Below are positions 32,734 to 44,479 of a stretch of 64,000 nucleotides of DNA, one piece after another. The notes beneath the pieces are model-generated. The model was not told the DNA's origin and searched no databases. It worked only from the letters and a program-made list of their open reading frames with translations. How positions within the stretch are numbered: position 1 is the first letter of the stretch; each line of letters starts with the position of its first letter. Position numbers and translations under genes: made by a program. Source of the DNA: Thysanoteuthis rhombus (Eukaryota > Mollusca > Cephalopoda > Oegopsida > Thysanoteuthidae); NCBI GenBank assembly GCA_963457665.1, contig OY735219.1:16184032-16248031 (forward strand), in the 5' to 3' direction.

Positions 32734-32779
32734 CTGAAAGGGAAAGTAAAAGCATCAGTTGGATAATGCTGCTGCAGCA

Positions 32780-33500
32780 GCATACTGCATATATACAACA
32801 CGTGAATATGAACTTGTGAATTAACACACATGCATATGTCTACACATGTAAATATACATATGCAGATATAATGCCACATAAATTCAAATATACTCCAGAA
32901 AGAAATCATTGATATAGATATATACCAATGGAATATACACATGTCTGTCCATGTAAATGTACAAATTCAAACCAAAAAAAAAATTGTTCATCAACATTAA
33001 AAACAAGAACTTATGAGTGCAGTACATGTATACACCTTTGTACAACAAGTACAACATTAATTTGAATCAAGATAAATATATATTACATCAAAATATTAAC
33101 AACCTACTTACCTACATTCTTACATACCAAACATACACTTATAAGCTAAATACATTTACTTACAATCATACACATATGTATATTATCAGATATTTATCCA
33201 AAAGACACACACATTTGAGTACATGTTCATTTAATACATAGACATTTGTATTCTCTCACACATGTATATATAATTCCATATACATTAGAAACACTTACGG
33301 GAGATATGAATAAGTTTTTATATCTCAATATTCATATCACAAACACACTCTAGTGAAAGTACATCAATATACATTTTTACAGAAGGATGTGGTAACTGTC
33401 CACGTGTGAGTTACTCTTGTAACACAAGAGATACATGTGAAAATAAACAAAGTACAATCACAAAAGCTGACACACAACTGTGTGTACACACAAGAAATAC
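32780..33500. repeat. Alternating purine-pyrimidine low-complexity region
   Basis: Long run of acata/catatg/tatgta-rich sequence with many short ACA-, CAT- and TAC-based motifs ('acacatgcatatgtct' and similar). No stable unit. Short frames here are rich in Tyr, Thr and Ile, as this composition dictates. Confidence 0.6.
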
Positions 33501-33565
33501 ATGCATATGATATAACATATTCAAATAAATGCGCTCAACAAAATACCTGTCTCTGTTATGGACAG

Positions 33566-33673
33566 GTGGGAATAAATGAGTTGCCGCACCCAAGTTTAGA
33601 TAAGGAAATCACATCTCCCAGAAGTGTCTTAGAAGATGAAGGCTTGGAAGAATGGCCTATGGATTTCAAAAAG
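33566..33673 (+). CDS. Candidate internal exon, product unknown
   Basis: Flanked by a plausible acceptor (pyrimidine-containing 'ctgtctctgttatggacag' ending at 33565) and a donor (AAAAAG followed by GTGAAA). Exactly 108 bases, phase 0 at both ends. It encodes 36 residues including VGINELPHPSLDKEITSPRS and then LEDEGLEEWPMDFKK, an acidic, proline-containing and protein-like stretch unlike the Phe/Ile-rich chance frames around it. It lies on the same strand as the PDE4 exon 27 kb downstream, so it could belong to an upstream part of that gene or to another gene. I do not recognise the sequence. Confidence 0.35.
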
Positions 33674-34489
33674 GTGAAATAATGTTTATTGTCAGACTGT
33701 CAGGTATTGGTTGGGTCCTTTTGTGATGTGAGTTGCTTTGGCCTTTGCTAAGTTGTCATTTGGGATCTTGATGTTATTGTTTGGAAGGTAATGTTGTTTT
33801 ACGTTCATGAAATAGTTCTAGAACATCTTTTTTTTTTCTTTCAATTTCAGGTGCTTTCAATCCATTAGATCCCAGAATCATCCAGAAATTTCTTACTTTC
33901 TAGAGGGAAAGGTTCTTTAAGGTTTTGTGTGTATGTGTGTGGGGTCTATTTACAATGTAACTATAATGTTAAAGTTCGCACTTACTTTCTGCCATTTTCG
34001 TGGAAATACGGCTTACTTGAATTATCTTTCCTTTGGTTTGATTTTATTTTGTGTGTATTCTCTTATTTATTTTTTATTCATTAAGCATTATGTGATTTCT
34101 ACAATTTTTTTAACATGGGGTTAGAGTAGGTTTGAAACTTTCACTCTCTTGTCTGTACTTCCATAAAGATGGTATGAAGTGCCCAGTTTAGCATTATAGT
34201 TACATTATAAGCACAGCCAACCTTGTGAAACGTTGAAAAATTGTTTCCTCTCAAAACTAACAAATTATTGGATGGTTCAAAGTTGTAATAATTGATTGAA
34301 AGCACCTAAAATTGGAGGAAAAAAAACCTTCCTTCTGGGAGAAATATTTTACGGATGTAAAACACTATGTAACTGTTCGGGAGATTTAAAATGGTCTAAA
34401 GTGATTGTAAGAACTTAGTGTGCATATATACATAGATATATAGAGATTGAAATTCAAATGTGAAGTTGTATGTTTAAATACTCGTTATG

Positions 34490-34538
<49 letters not shown>

Positions 34539-37010
34539 AAAATGAAACAAGAATGTATTGTTTATGTATAGATTTAAATCTATCATGCATCTTTCTCATT
34601 TGACTATTTAATGTGATCATCCATTAATAACTTTTGACTGGTACAAACTGTCCTGATTTTATGTCAGTGTGGGTTATGCTTTTTGACAATGATGCCAGTT
34701 TGAGATTTGACTCAATTTTTTCTTGTTGATAATTCAGGTAGTATTTTATCAAGTTACTATTTCTAATCATCATGAAAAAAGATTTACAATTCATGAAAAA
34801 AATTATAAAATGGATAAAAAATGCAATGTGGACCATATATATATATATATATATTGTGTTTAACACTTTTCAATGACTGTACTTATCACACTCTAATCCT
34901 AGGTCCAGCAAGCGACACTCTGATCCTAAGAAAAGTGTCCAGATACTTTGCTCTAATGTAGAAGTGTCAATCCATATGTAAATAAACCAGTAATTTTTTA
35001 GTGTGTAGAATGTATACAAATTTTGCAGAGGTGTTGTAATATTTAAAAAGTTTTATTCAAGGACCCCCCCCCATCTTTATTTGACACCCAATTATATCGT
35101 TCAGCCCATTAGGGCATAAAAGGTATCCAAAAAGTATAACCTCTTATGAGACATAATGATTTAATTAAAAAACCATAATTTTATGCAAAATTCATATGGA
35201 AATTCTGCTCTGCCAGAAAACTCTGTGGATCATTTGGGGCAAATGAGGGTCAAGGATTTCAAAAATAGCTAATGCTTCCAAATAAAATTTTTTTCATCTG
35301 CTTGAAAAAGATGATAATTGGATACAAACACTGGAATGAGAAGCACTTGTGAATAAAATGAAGCTTGAAGCATGTTTTTGAAGTTGAAATCAGTTATGTT
35401 CAAGTATACTGCCCTACACTAACATAAATTGCCCCAAAACAGCAATGTTTGATTGCGCAAGATGACGTTTGAAGAAAACAAAAAGAGAGAGATTAAAGTT
35501 TATATCAAATAAAAAAAAAATTAATGTAGCTGATTGAAAATAAATTTCTCTTTATCTAAGAGAAAACTAAGTAAATTCGTGGAGTAAACATAATTTTCAG
35601 ACAAAATTGTCACCAACATGGTTGTTCTACAGTTTTCTGTCATGTGACTGATTATCCTAAAATTATTTCAATATAAGATGATTAAATAATGATAATACAT
35701 AATTTTAGATTAAGTTATTTAATAGTTTATTTTGATACAACATAGCTAATAGTAACTAACATCAGACTTCTCAAACAAAAACTTCAGCTATACATGTAAT
35801 ATTTTTGTAAAATGATAGTTTTTATTTCATTTTGATTTAATTTTGAAACAAAATATTAAGGTGTAGGGTACATTTCTTCAATATGTACCATCATGTTTCC
35901 CTGTGTCTAAATTTTATTTCAAAATGAAAATTTTTCAAGAGATTATTTTTGTGTATGAATTAAAATTAAAAAAAGGGGAAAGACCTTCTTTCTCAATTAC
36001 TAGACCCCGCTTTTGTATGAGTACCTGTAAAAACAAATAAAGATCCCTCAAATTGTCAAGGTTGCAATGTATTCATAATCTCTGATAAGCTTTACTTTTA
36101 TGGTGTTTATTAAAAATGAACTTTTGAAGTCCTGTATCTTCATGTCCAGTTAGGTTTTGTAGGTAATACAGTCTCTTGTTTAGTCCGGTTGGCATTTTTT
36201 CTGGGCTACATGGAGTGGACATGCAAGTGTATGTTCAAGTAATATATATACACACACACACGCATATACCTCTATAAGTTGATAGGGTGGACAAAATATA
36301 CATATAAAAATACTTCCATGCATAATTACACACACAATCAACTTTTATTGCTTTGTTTGTTTTTGCTTGTGTAATTATCTTCATTTTAAGGCCATGATTA
36401 ACAACTAAATGTATAATTTACCTACTCTCTCTCATACTTAAATCAGCTTTTTTCATCAGTTGGAAGGGGGCTATATTTATTGGCAATTAAGGTTTTCTCT
36501 CATAGGTAGATAAACAATGCAGTGAATAACAATAAAAAGGGTGAAAACTAGTGTTGTTAATGAATTTAGCCTGATAGACTTTCAAATGAGGTTTGGTTTC
36601 ATTTTGTATTTCCTATTGCCACATATTCTCAGTCTTCCTCCTCTCTTTTCCCCTTCACTGTCTAAATTTCACTTTGCTGCATTTTCTTTCCTTTGCTGTT
36701 TATTCTTCTTCTCTTTAACCTTTTCTCTCTCTCCCACTCACCTGTATGTCCTACTACAAATGCCACCCCATTCAATGGACACCTATGCCCTTTGACCCAT
36801 GATGCCCAGCCTTACTTTAATGTGCCCACATTCACATGATCCTACCTCAAAGATAGCTGTAAGAGATGGAAAGTAACGATATACATAATGATAAAGGCAC
36901 ACCCTGAGAACTTCGATAATGTTATTCCTTCCTTAGAGAGACTTGAACACTCTTTCATCCCATTTTCCTGCTACACCTCTTTTTTTTGTTTTTAACCTGT
37001 TGGCTGCCAA
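33674..37010. other. AT-rich spacer
   Basis: Contains (TA)n arrays at 34489-34533 and 34838-34856, a (CA)n array at 36243-36262, a C-run at 35065-35072 and a CT-rich stretch at 36600-36780. Pieces near 33940-33990 and 34170-34200 recall the C family but are too short to assign. No gene recognised in over 3 kb. Confidence 0.45.
34489..34533. repeat. (TA)n microsatellite
   Basis: About 20 TA units, almost perfect. Confidence 0.95.
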
Positions 37011-37011
37011 G

Positions 37012-37200
37012 AATATTTTTACCTCTGCCAACCAAGTCAGAAAAGTATGAATATAACCCCGTGTCAGTCCGGCCATCAATTTACATGTCTACCCACACGA
37101 TGTCTCTGAAAGTTCTCATTTCAATGAAATTTTGTAGAAAGGTGGACAATGGGCTACAGAAGAAGTGTTTAAACTTTGGAGTGGATCCGTGCTCAGTTGC
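37012..37200 (+). repeat. D-type repeat, copy 4
   Basis: Starts 'atttttacctctgccaacc'. Contains 'gtctacccacacgatgtctc', 'tttcaatgaaattttgtaga', 'ggtggacaatgggctac' and 'aaactttggagtggatcc', in D order. Confidence 0.65.
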
Positions 37201-37331
37201 CTCCCATACACATTCGGTTTTTAGTGAGTGACTATGGCTGAGTGCTTTGTAGTTCATCATTATGACTTCTGTACTGGGAAAATGCATGTTTCTCTTTCAT
37301 TCTCTCTTACTCCAAATTCATGACTCCAGAG

Positions 37332-37559
37332 CAGGGTTGCCAGATTTGGCCAGTAGGTGAGATAATACAAGCTCTATATGAGATTTACCAAACAGAGGTA
37401 TTAGAATAGCATCAAATTTGAAAATTGAGTTAGTCTGGAGGCAGAGGTTAAATACTAGCCTTGATTTCCAAATTCAGTGTTATTCAAATGCCAGTGTTGG
37501 GTAGGTCTCTGAAATGATGCTTAGACTATATCCCCTTCCGGTAAAATCTGGTAACCTTG
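37332..37559. mobile_element. Foldback element A, copy 4
   Basis: Left end cagggttgccagatttggcc, right end 'aaaatctggtaacctt'. The arms pair over much of their length; the middle contains 'atgccagtgttgggtaggtc'. Long form, about 228 bp, as at 17879. Confidence 0.8.
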
Positions 37560-37721
37560 ATCTAGATGTCTACTTTAGAATAATTTCTGGCCTAATTGAT
37601 AAGATATCTATGAAGCCGTTAATTTTCATTGCAAACCATCTGATTAATTTCTTATTTAACAGATTCTAAAAAGGCATGAATCTTGACGATTGCCATTCTT
37701 GAAAATACACACATAAAAATA

Positions 37722-38148
37722 AAAAAGTTCTGGTTAGTCCCTCAAAAGAAACTGTCATGCAACCAATGTCTCTTGGCAGCATACCATGTTGGGGTTATCA
37801 ATTAAAAAATTGGAGAAAGTAATTTCTCTCAACTTTTGTGAGGTGTTGATCATAAGAAAAAAGTCTGAATTTTCAAGAAACAATGCTGCCAGACATAAAC
37901 TTACTTAGGAATCAATTTAGCATAAATTTGTAAATTGACTCTTCCCCCCCCCCAAAAGAAAACTTATTATGGGGAGGAATTTTCACTAAAAAACCCAAAT
38001 ATTTTTCTGAACATAATAATGAGTGAATGTTTAGATTTTCTGCCCTTTAGCTCCATTCATTATACATGCATAGCCAGCCTACAGTCAGACCAACTTGAAA
38101 ACTGGAGAAGACTATGTTGACAGCTTTGGTTGATGGTTTCTGATGGAA
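37722..38148 (+). mobile_element. C family element, copy 4
   Basis: Blocks in order: 'tctggttagtccctcaaaag', 'gtctcttggcagcataccat', 'gggttatcaattaaaaaatt', 'gaaacaatgctgccagac', 'tttgtaaattgactcttccc', 'cataataatgagtgaatgtt', 'tagctccattcattatac', 'gacagctttggttgatggtt'. Confidence 0.75.
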
Positions 38149-38764
38149 ATCAACAGTATATATGATAACTGCTATAACTTATGCAAGAGTTATCTAGATA
38201 TGCAAGGAATAACATTTTGACTCAATGGAATATTATCATTTTGGCATATAACCAACTTGTTTAAGATATTTTATGCTTGGAATAGTGATTCTCAAATGGG
38301 AGACACTTGACTGCCGGATCTCTTTTCTGTTGATTTATACTTAGGTAAATTAATCACTTGAAAACTAGTGGCCTGATTGAACTGAAGATCATTTTATTGT
38401 CCAAGTTGGAGCATTTTAAGAGTATTGTACTAACAATTACACCACATGCTGTTTCTGCTGTGTTACGGTAACAAAGCTGCAAAAAAACATCCAGAATTCG
38501 GATCATTATAATATAGATCTTTTTGACTTCTCGAACTGAATTTACTCAAGATTAGAACAAGAAAACAACAAACTGGATCAAGCAGCTCAAGAAACAGACT
38601 TTAGGAGAATCAAACTTGCTTGCAAATTTTTCTCAACTCTGTTTGCATTTCCTGGGTTTCTCTCGACACTTGAGTAAATCATTGATTTTTATATCCATGC
38701 TGGGTGATCAGAAAGAGCACTTGGAGAAATCGGGTACTTCCAGTTTTCATATGTTTACAGTGAA
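38149..38764. other. Spacer, mostly unassigned
   Basis: A stretch at 38280-38470 ('aatagtgattctcaaatgg' onward) recalls ends of hAT-type elements and may be a worn transposon, but no inverted partner was found. Confidence 0.35.
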
Positions 38765-38767
38765 TTG

Positions 38768-38995
38768 CAGGATGGCCTAGTGGAAAAATGTTTCAGAACG
38801 GGCTTAGCAAAACCAGTTCAAACTTTGGCTGGAATAGTTAGTGTTCACTACTCACTAATGCCCTTGGACCTATCTCTCCCCATAGGATTGGGTAAAATAG
38901 TACAGGGTGAAGTGAATGATGCCATTTTGGGTGCTTGTCAGCTCCAAGTCTAATTCACATGTTGCAAAAGGGCAGAGTAAGTAATAATGTGATGT
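38768..38995 (+). mobile_element. tRNA-derived SINE (T family), copy 3
   Basis: The head is on the plus strand. Box A is tggcctagtgg at about 38774-38784 and box B is agttcaaactt about 35 bases later, matching RNA polymerase III consensus well. The body continues 'gcccttggacctatctctcc', 'gggtaaaatagtacagggtg', 'gtgcttgtcagctccaag', 'ttcacatgttgcaaaagggc', then 'gtaataatgtgatgtgt', all shared inverted with 5090-5395 and 8478-8715. Confidence 0.75.
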
Positions 38996-39372
38996 GTTTC
39001 CTGAGCAAGTGCAGCTGAAGCCGAATCCAGCATAAGGACACTATTTATTTAATACTTTCATGTGCTTGTATAGTTCAAAATCTGATTCTTGAATCAACTT
39101 GTTTGCGGCAACATTGGAATACAAAGAAAAATCCCTTTTGCAATTTGGCTAGAAAAGCAAAAAGGTTGATTGTAATCCCTATGTTAACTAAAAAATATCA
39201 ATTTTGTCTTATCTACAAATCTATTCCTCTATCCCATGACAGATGAGAGATATATTATTTTGGAAACAAGTCTTTTTTAGTTTTTCATATCGTTCTTCCA
39301 ATTTTTTAAATGGGGTCAATTCTTTTATTTGTTTGAAATCTTATACCTTTAATCAAATTTTTGGAACTTGAA

Positions 39373-39770
39373 AAGAAAACAGGTCTGGTTAGTCACTCAA
39401 TAGAAATTGTCACATAACCAATGTCTTTTGGCAGTACGCCATATTGGAAGTTGTCATTTTTAAAAATTGATTTAAAAAATGGATTGATCAATGAATGTTA
39501 CTTCTCTTACCTTTTCGTTGGTTGTTTCTGGAAAAAAGTCTGAATTTTCTAAAAACAAGTATGAACATATTTAAACACAAACTAAGGGATGCATAAAACT
39601 TACATTGTAAATTGAATGCCCCTTAAAAAAACTTTCCAAAAAACAGAAAAATGTTCTTTCTAGACATAATAAAGAATAAAATTCAAATTTTTGGCCTTTG
39701 GCTCCATTAATGCAGCCTGTATGCCTGACACATACATTCATAGCCTGCCACACTTTCATGAGATGAAACT
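39373..39770 (+). mobile_element. C family element, copy 5
   Basis: Starts 'aaaacaggtctggttagtca' and continues 'aatgtcttttggcagtacgc', 'aacaagtatgaacatattta', 'tagacataataaagaataaa', 'tggctccattaatgcagcct'. Ends soon after 'cacactttcatgagatga', without the usual last block. Confidence 0.75.
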
Positions 39771-40137
39771 GAGTGACTTGTTCTTAGGTAATAAGTGTTA
39801 TTTTCTAAGTGATTTTGTCTAAAAAGTATAAAAAATATAGAATTATTCCCTCCAAACTTTGCTTTTGTGACCGGGACTGATATTCATATTTGTGCATATA
39901 AAATGCTATTGGAGAAGTATAGTAACTTAATTTTTGGTTCTCAAGCTCTCATATTTGCAAAAGTGTAATTGGAGCAATTTCAAGGTTCTAAACAATAGAC
40001 AAGTCTTTTAAACCCTTCTTGCCCATTCAGGTAGATTTATGTACGTATAAAATCTGTGACTGGAACGTAAACATCAGGATGTCTTTGCCAAATTCTAGAC
40101 AAATGATAACCCAGCTAAAGTGCTTCTGCTACACTTC

Positions 40138-40487
40138 TTTTTTTTTTTTTTTTTTGCTCACAGCTAGGCAAGTCAGATGGTTGGTAAAGAGTGGGTGGCT
40201 TTGGCCCACATTATTTGGTGTTGTGTAGAGACCGGGGAGGCTCTCAACATGATCCACAGCTGATTACAACACATGGTATTCCCAGACAGTCTCTGATCCA
40301 GATACTGAACTAGTTTGATGTTGTTCAACTTCAGTGATCATATGGGAACTGGTGTCTCAAACTGATCTGACTGTAATTTTTTCTGTGTTAAGGATGAGTG
40401 ATAAGCTTCAGCTAGAAATTGAACCCAAATTCTCGTGGTCTGCAGTTACCCACCATTATGCTATAAATTTGTTTTCAGTATTCAGAA
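40138..40487 (-). mobile_element. Composite tRNA-like + 5S rRNA-like SINE, copy 2
   Basis: On the minus strand, box A tagcataatgg (40453-40463) is followed 38 bases later by box B ggttcaatttc (40415-40425). A 5S rRNA-like body follows over 40265-40360, read on the plus strand as the complement: acacatggtattcccagaca and 'gttcaacttcagtgatca', which pair with 5S rRNA 'cggtattcccaggcgg' and 'gcttaacttcggtgatcgg'. The element ends in an A-run of about 18 (T-run 40139-40157 on the plus strand), the mark of LINE-assisted retroposition. Same order as at 16315. Confidence 0.8.
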
Positions 40488-41477
40488 TTTCGAGTGGAAA
40501 AGAATTTCCAAGAAACTTATAGTCAGGCTAATTGTAGCATTGGTACCAATTTTAGTTGTTATCAGCCTGACCCAGACATTCTGAAATTGTTGTTTTCAGA
40601 ACACCAACTTAAAAGCACCTACTGTAGAGCAATACTTAAAAGACTTGAATTGCAGACCATTTGCTTGAGTAGTGGTTTTGAAACCATAGTCCTCAGACAA
40701 CTGGAGGTCTGTCAGATAATGGGGCATCCACAGTTGAAAATTTATCATGAACTTGATGTTAAAATAACTGGGCTCTCTTTGTTCAACTTACCTTTGTGAG
40801 TGAGCTCTTGCCATGTTGCTCTATATAAAAAAAAACAATGAAAGTAACTGAATATTCAACATGAAAATTTATAGGTCAAATAATAAACCTTTTTAATGTC
40901 AAAAGTTGATTATTTTTCTAGTTCATTGACTGTTAAATTCATTAAAAATGTCATTATCAAGGGAGATAAGACTTGATTGAAATTATTCCCCTTTGACCAT
41001 TAGGTGGATTTAGAAAAAATTCTGTTCAATTCATAGAAGAGTTCCTTTATTATTAAATCTTTTCAGATTAGGCTTATTGAATATTTACAACAGTCACTGC
41101 ATTTTGAAGATGATATTTTTCTTCATCATACTCAGCCTTTAAAGTTTGCAATTGGACATAAGCATTTTCCAAGTTGTGTTGTTGTAAATGTAAGGCATGG
41201 ACCTAACTCTGCCATGGTAGCCCATGACTTGTTGACAGAGGTAGAGTTATCTTAGTCTGGCACCTCAGTATTGGCCTTCTCAACCGTGAAGTAAAACATG
41301 CTTGGTACAGTTCTAGACTTCTTCACTACACATAAGCTTTTATGATAACATCCATAAGAAAAAAACTGTCAAAGCTTAAAAAATAATGTTGTCTGTTGTC
41401 TTTGATAGTCCGACTGCAGATGAATAATAGATAAATAAACATAATTACATCCATTAAAAACTGTTGTTTTCTTGGAG
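40488..41477. other. Spacer with a 101-codon chance frame
   Basis: The frame at 40494-40799 has mixed composition but no recognisable domain, splice context or repeat. The rest is AT-rich. Confidence 0.35.
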
Positions 41478-41560
41478 CAGGGGTCAGCCAACTTTTTGGG
41501 AAGCAGGCTGTATTACAATTACAGACCAAATCAAAAATTAAATGATCATACAAGTCTATG
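41478..41560 (+). repeat. hAT-type element end, fragment
   Basis: 'caggggtcagccaacttttt' followed by 'gcaggctgtattacaatta' is the common 'cagggGtcGgcAaac...gcgggccgtat' type of hAT non-autonomous end. The partner end is not found nearby. Confidence 0.4.
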
Positions 41561-41789
41561 GCAACAGCTTGGTTTTTCAGTTACTTTTGTTTTTCATCAT
41601 AGAAGTATATACCTACTTTATCAAACAGTATGGTAATCTTAATAAGGATTGAACATCAGATCTTGAGACCTTTTAATTCAAGAAGCAATATCTAATATTT
41701 ATTCATTTATTTTTTGTCAATTATAAGAAGCTGTGACAGCTTCTTATAATAGAATACTTACAGGTTCACAAGAAAAACCTTTATTTACC

Positions 41790-42085
41790 TCTTGAAGTTG
41801 GGAAAGGTATATGTATTCACTCATATCTATCTCATATCTATCTGTCTGTACAAAAGATCTCAATGAAATTTTATGGATGGGTGGGTAACGGACAACAGAA
41901 GAAGTGATTCATTTTGGGGGCAGATTTGTATGGAAGTTATATGTTCACACCATGAAATATTTCCAAAGTTCTCAGAGAATTCTAATGATAATTTGCCAAA
42001 GAGTAGGCTATAGGCTAAGGAAGAATTTATTATATTTTGGGTTGGCTGCAGGATTTGTTTTACAGTTACTTCCCCTGCAACACAA
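41790..42085 (+). repeat. D-type repeat, copy 5, two units
   Basis: Starts 'acctcttgaagttgggaaag'. It contains 'tctatctgtctgtacaaaag' and 'tctcaatgaaattttatgg', then a second unit with 'aaatatttccaaagttctca', 'ataatttgccaaagagtagg' and 'ttatattttgggttggctgc'. Confidence 0.6.
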
Positions 42086-42189
42086 CTATTTTAACTTGCA
42101 AGGGTGTGTTCTCTGAATGTTTTGTTGTTTCCTTATAACTAATTCAGCCATCTCTCAGTAAAGGTATCAATTCCAACTTATCCTTTCAG

Positions 42190-42370
42190 ATTCACAAACC
42201 GCTTGAAAATGCTGTTAAACTCTTCAATGAATAGAATAGAAAAGTGGAACTCTTTTGTAGATTTAATTGGAGGAAGATTTTTTCAATTACCAACAAGGAA
42301 GCAATTCATTCAGAGGTTGTGCATCTTGATTTAACATCTAAATTCCCTTAAATGAATTCAAGAGTTAATT
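42190..42370 (+). repeat. G-type repeat
   Basis: 'accgcttgaaaatgctgtta' then aactcttcaatgaatagaat, and a following A/T-rich half shared with 6690 and 16755 and, inverted, 52140. Confidence 0.5.
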
Positions 42371-42548
42371 TAGTGGAAAGAAGAGTAGGAAAATAATTCA
42401 ATGAAAACTGATTAGTCAACAATTAGGGTGGATGGATATCTTGCAGATCCACTCTCCTCTCCTGTATACCCAGACCAGGCTAAAAAGAAATCCAAGATAC
42501 TATCTGGTTGGCCACTGGGAGGAAGTCAGCTGTGAAGTATCCTGAAGC

Positions 42549-42817
42549 CAGTGTTGTCAAGTATACACTTATCTAAGACTAAATCTGTCTTTAGAAATGG
42601 CTAAAATCAGCTAAATTTTATATATTCTAAGTGTTATGTATAGATGTATACTTATTTAAAGCTTAATTACAGAGAATAACTACATACTAAGACTCCAGAA
42701 CAAATTATTAATAAAAATTGAGCATTTACTCCCATTAAACAGTCTAGATTTAATATGTAATCTTAGATTTTTATCTAAAAAGACCTATCCGAAAAATGTT
42801 TAATTTGGCAACCCTGC
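42549..42817. mobile_element. J-type MITE-like element, copy 1
   Basis: Left end cagtgttgtcaagtat, right end 'aatttggcaaccctgc'. The same two ends occur in the opposite order at 56865-57124 (left 'agggttaccgacttggcc', right 'acctgacaacactgac'), so this is a ~265 bp element present in both orientations. AT-rich inside, no frame. Confidence 0.55.
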
Positions 42818-42819
42818 TT

Positions 42820-43204
42820 TAAGCATAGTTGGGGATGGGTTGAAACTGGAGTGTGGCCATTCTTTTTAATTTCCACTATTCTCTTCTCCAACATCTTGAT
42901 CTCCTCTCCACCCCAGTATTCTACCTTCCAACTCTTGTTGAAAAAATTATTAACATTTTTCTTATCCTCAACCCCTACTGCCCTCCAACCTCACAGCAGT
43001 CAACTGGCAACTAGCATTGCTTTCCAGACTTTTGTCTTGATCTAGATTGGAAGAACTTTTACCAAATTCTTCCCTGTTTGCTGTTTTGCCAACTGCTATG
43101 AAGAGGTTTCTATAGATCATTATTCCAACTAGTCATACTTCGGCCTCAGCCCAAGATTCAATGGAATATTTATTGGAACATTATGATCATCTATTTTTCT
43201 TTCT
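42820..43204. other. Unassigned spacer, CT-rich
   Basis: Pyrimidine-rich stretch without a recognised feature. Confidence 0.4.
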
Positions 43205-43320
43205 TTTTAATAATTATCATTAGCTGGGGCAGTACCCATTCCAAAAGTGCATGTTTAGAAGGGGCCAGACTTAAAGGTGTATGGAGCAGGCCTGTTTTAG
43301 ATTCATTCATTTATAAACAC
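43205..43320 (-). repeat. E-type repeat, copy 3 (partial, inverted)
   Basis: Reads on the minus strand as the second half of E ('gctccatacacctttaagtc', 'gcactttTggaatgggtact'). Confidence 0.5.
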
Positions 43321-43783
43321 TAGCTGGACACGTGTAAAATACCACAGGTTTTGACAACGAAGATTTGCTCTTATTTTGACCTTTTCCTATATCTTTTCAT
43401 TCTCTCCCTTATCCATTCCAATCTTAATGCCCATCCATGTTTTTATCTAAATGTTGTGCAAACATGGATTAGTTCTCTACGTGAAAAAAGGAAAAAGGAA
43501 TGCACAAATATTCCATACCACATCCTCTCTTTTGTCTTTCTTACCCCTTTCCATCTTTCATTCATTGTCTTTTGGTATCCAGCCAGCAAGCCTGTCTCTC
43601 TCTGTCTTTCTTTCATTTCCATCTTTTCCTCCTCTCTGTTTATGTATGTAGATTTATGTTTTCCTCTCATCAGTTTTTGTATCAGTTTTTTCTGTCTTAC
43701 TTCCTTCCTCTCCTCTACTACTCCCAATTTCTTACTGCTAAATATTTTTAAGTAGGTTTCTCAGTCGGAAAACATAACTGATT
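43321..43783. other. CT-rich low-complexity stretch
   Basis: Open in several frames on both strands (up to 134 codons at 43351-43755) because pyrimidine-rich DNA lacks stops. Products are Leu/Ser/Phe-rich on one strand and Lys/Glu/Arg-rich on the other. I do not call a gene. Confidence 0.6.
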
Positions 43784-43924
43784 GTAGCTCAGAAGGTCTA
43801 GGGTTTGGGCAGATACAATCTTCTGTAGTGAGATTTGCCAGTAGAAATGCAGTAGGTGAACTACTATTTATGAAACTTTTGGAGGCCTGGAGGTATTTTC
43901 AAATAGCCCCAAGCATACCTCTGC
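43784..43924 (+). mobile_element. Foldback element B, copy 4
   Basis: 'tgtagctcagaaggtctagg' start, core gtagaaatgcagtaggtgaa then ctactatttatgaaac, right arm 'cataccTctgcc'. Left arm shortened. Confidence 0.65.
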
Positions 43925-44479
43925 CTTGGTTTTCAACTCAGTCAGACAAATTGGCATTCATTTGTCAGTTTTGAGGACATTATTGATCCATACTGTAATG
44001 TACAATGTTCACGATTCACATATCAGCATGGATGTTTATGCATGCTTTGAAAAATCTACACAGTATACTATACTTGTTGGACTATAAAATGAATGGTTTA
44101 TAATATTTGGAGGACTGATGCTAACTGCAACTCATCCAAACTTTATAACTTTCTATTTCGAGCTTTGGTAGATGGTCTCTTAGTCATAATACCAGTGCAT
44201 CTGATACAGTGGAATATTAGTATGTTTTTTTAATTAAATGTCTATCTTATATACTAGTGTATATTTTATATGTGTATACCTGCATTTGTTTGACTCTACA
44301 CCACTGAAAAGTACAGGTCATTTTATTGTGAAATTTCATACACATACTTACAAGGATGTTTTAAGGACTAATTTGTTTCCTTATAAAGACATTTTGAGAC
44401 GTGAAAAGAGTTTTTAGATTGCTTAAATTTTTTTTGCTGTACTTCTAAAATAAGTTTAATTTGTACAAGTCTCTATCAG
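43925..44479. other. AT-rich spacer
   Basis: Nothing recognised. Confidence 0.45.

Noticed and set aside
43351-43755. 134-codon plus-strand frame and a 94-codon minus-strand frame
   Set aside because: CT-rich DNA lacks stop codons on the plus strand; products are low in complexity and unlike any family.
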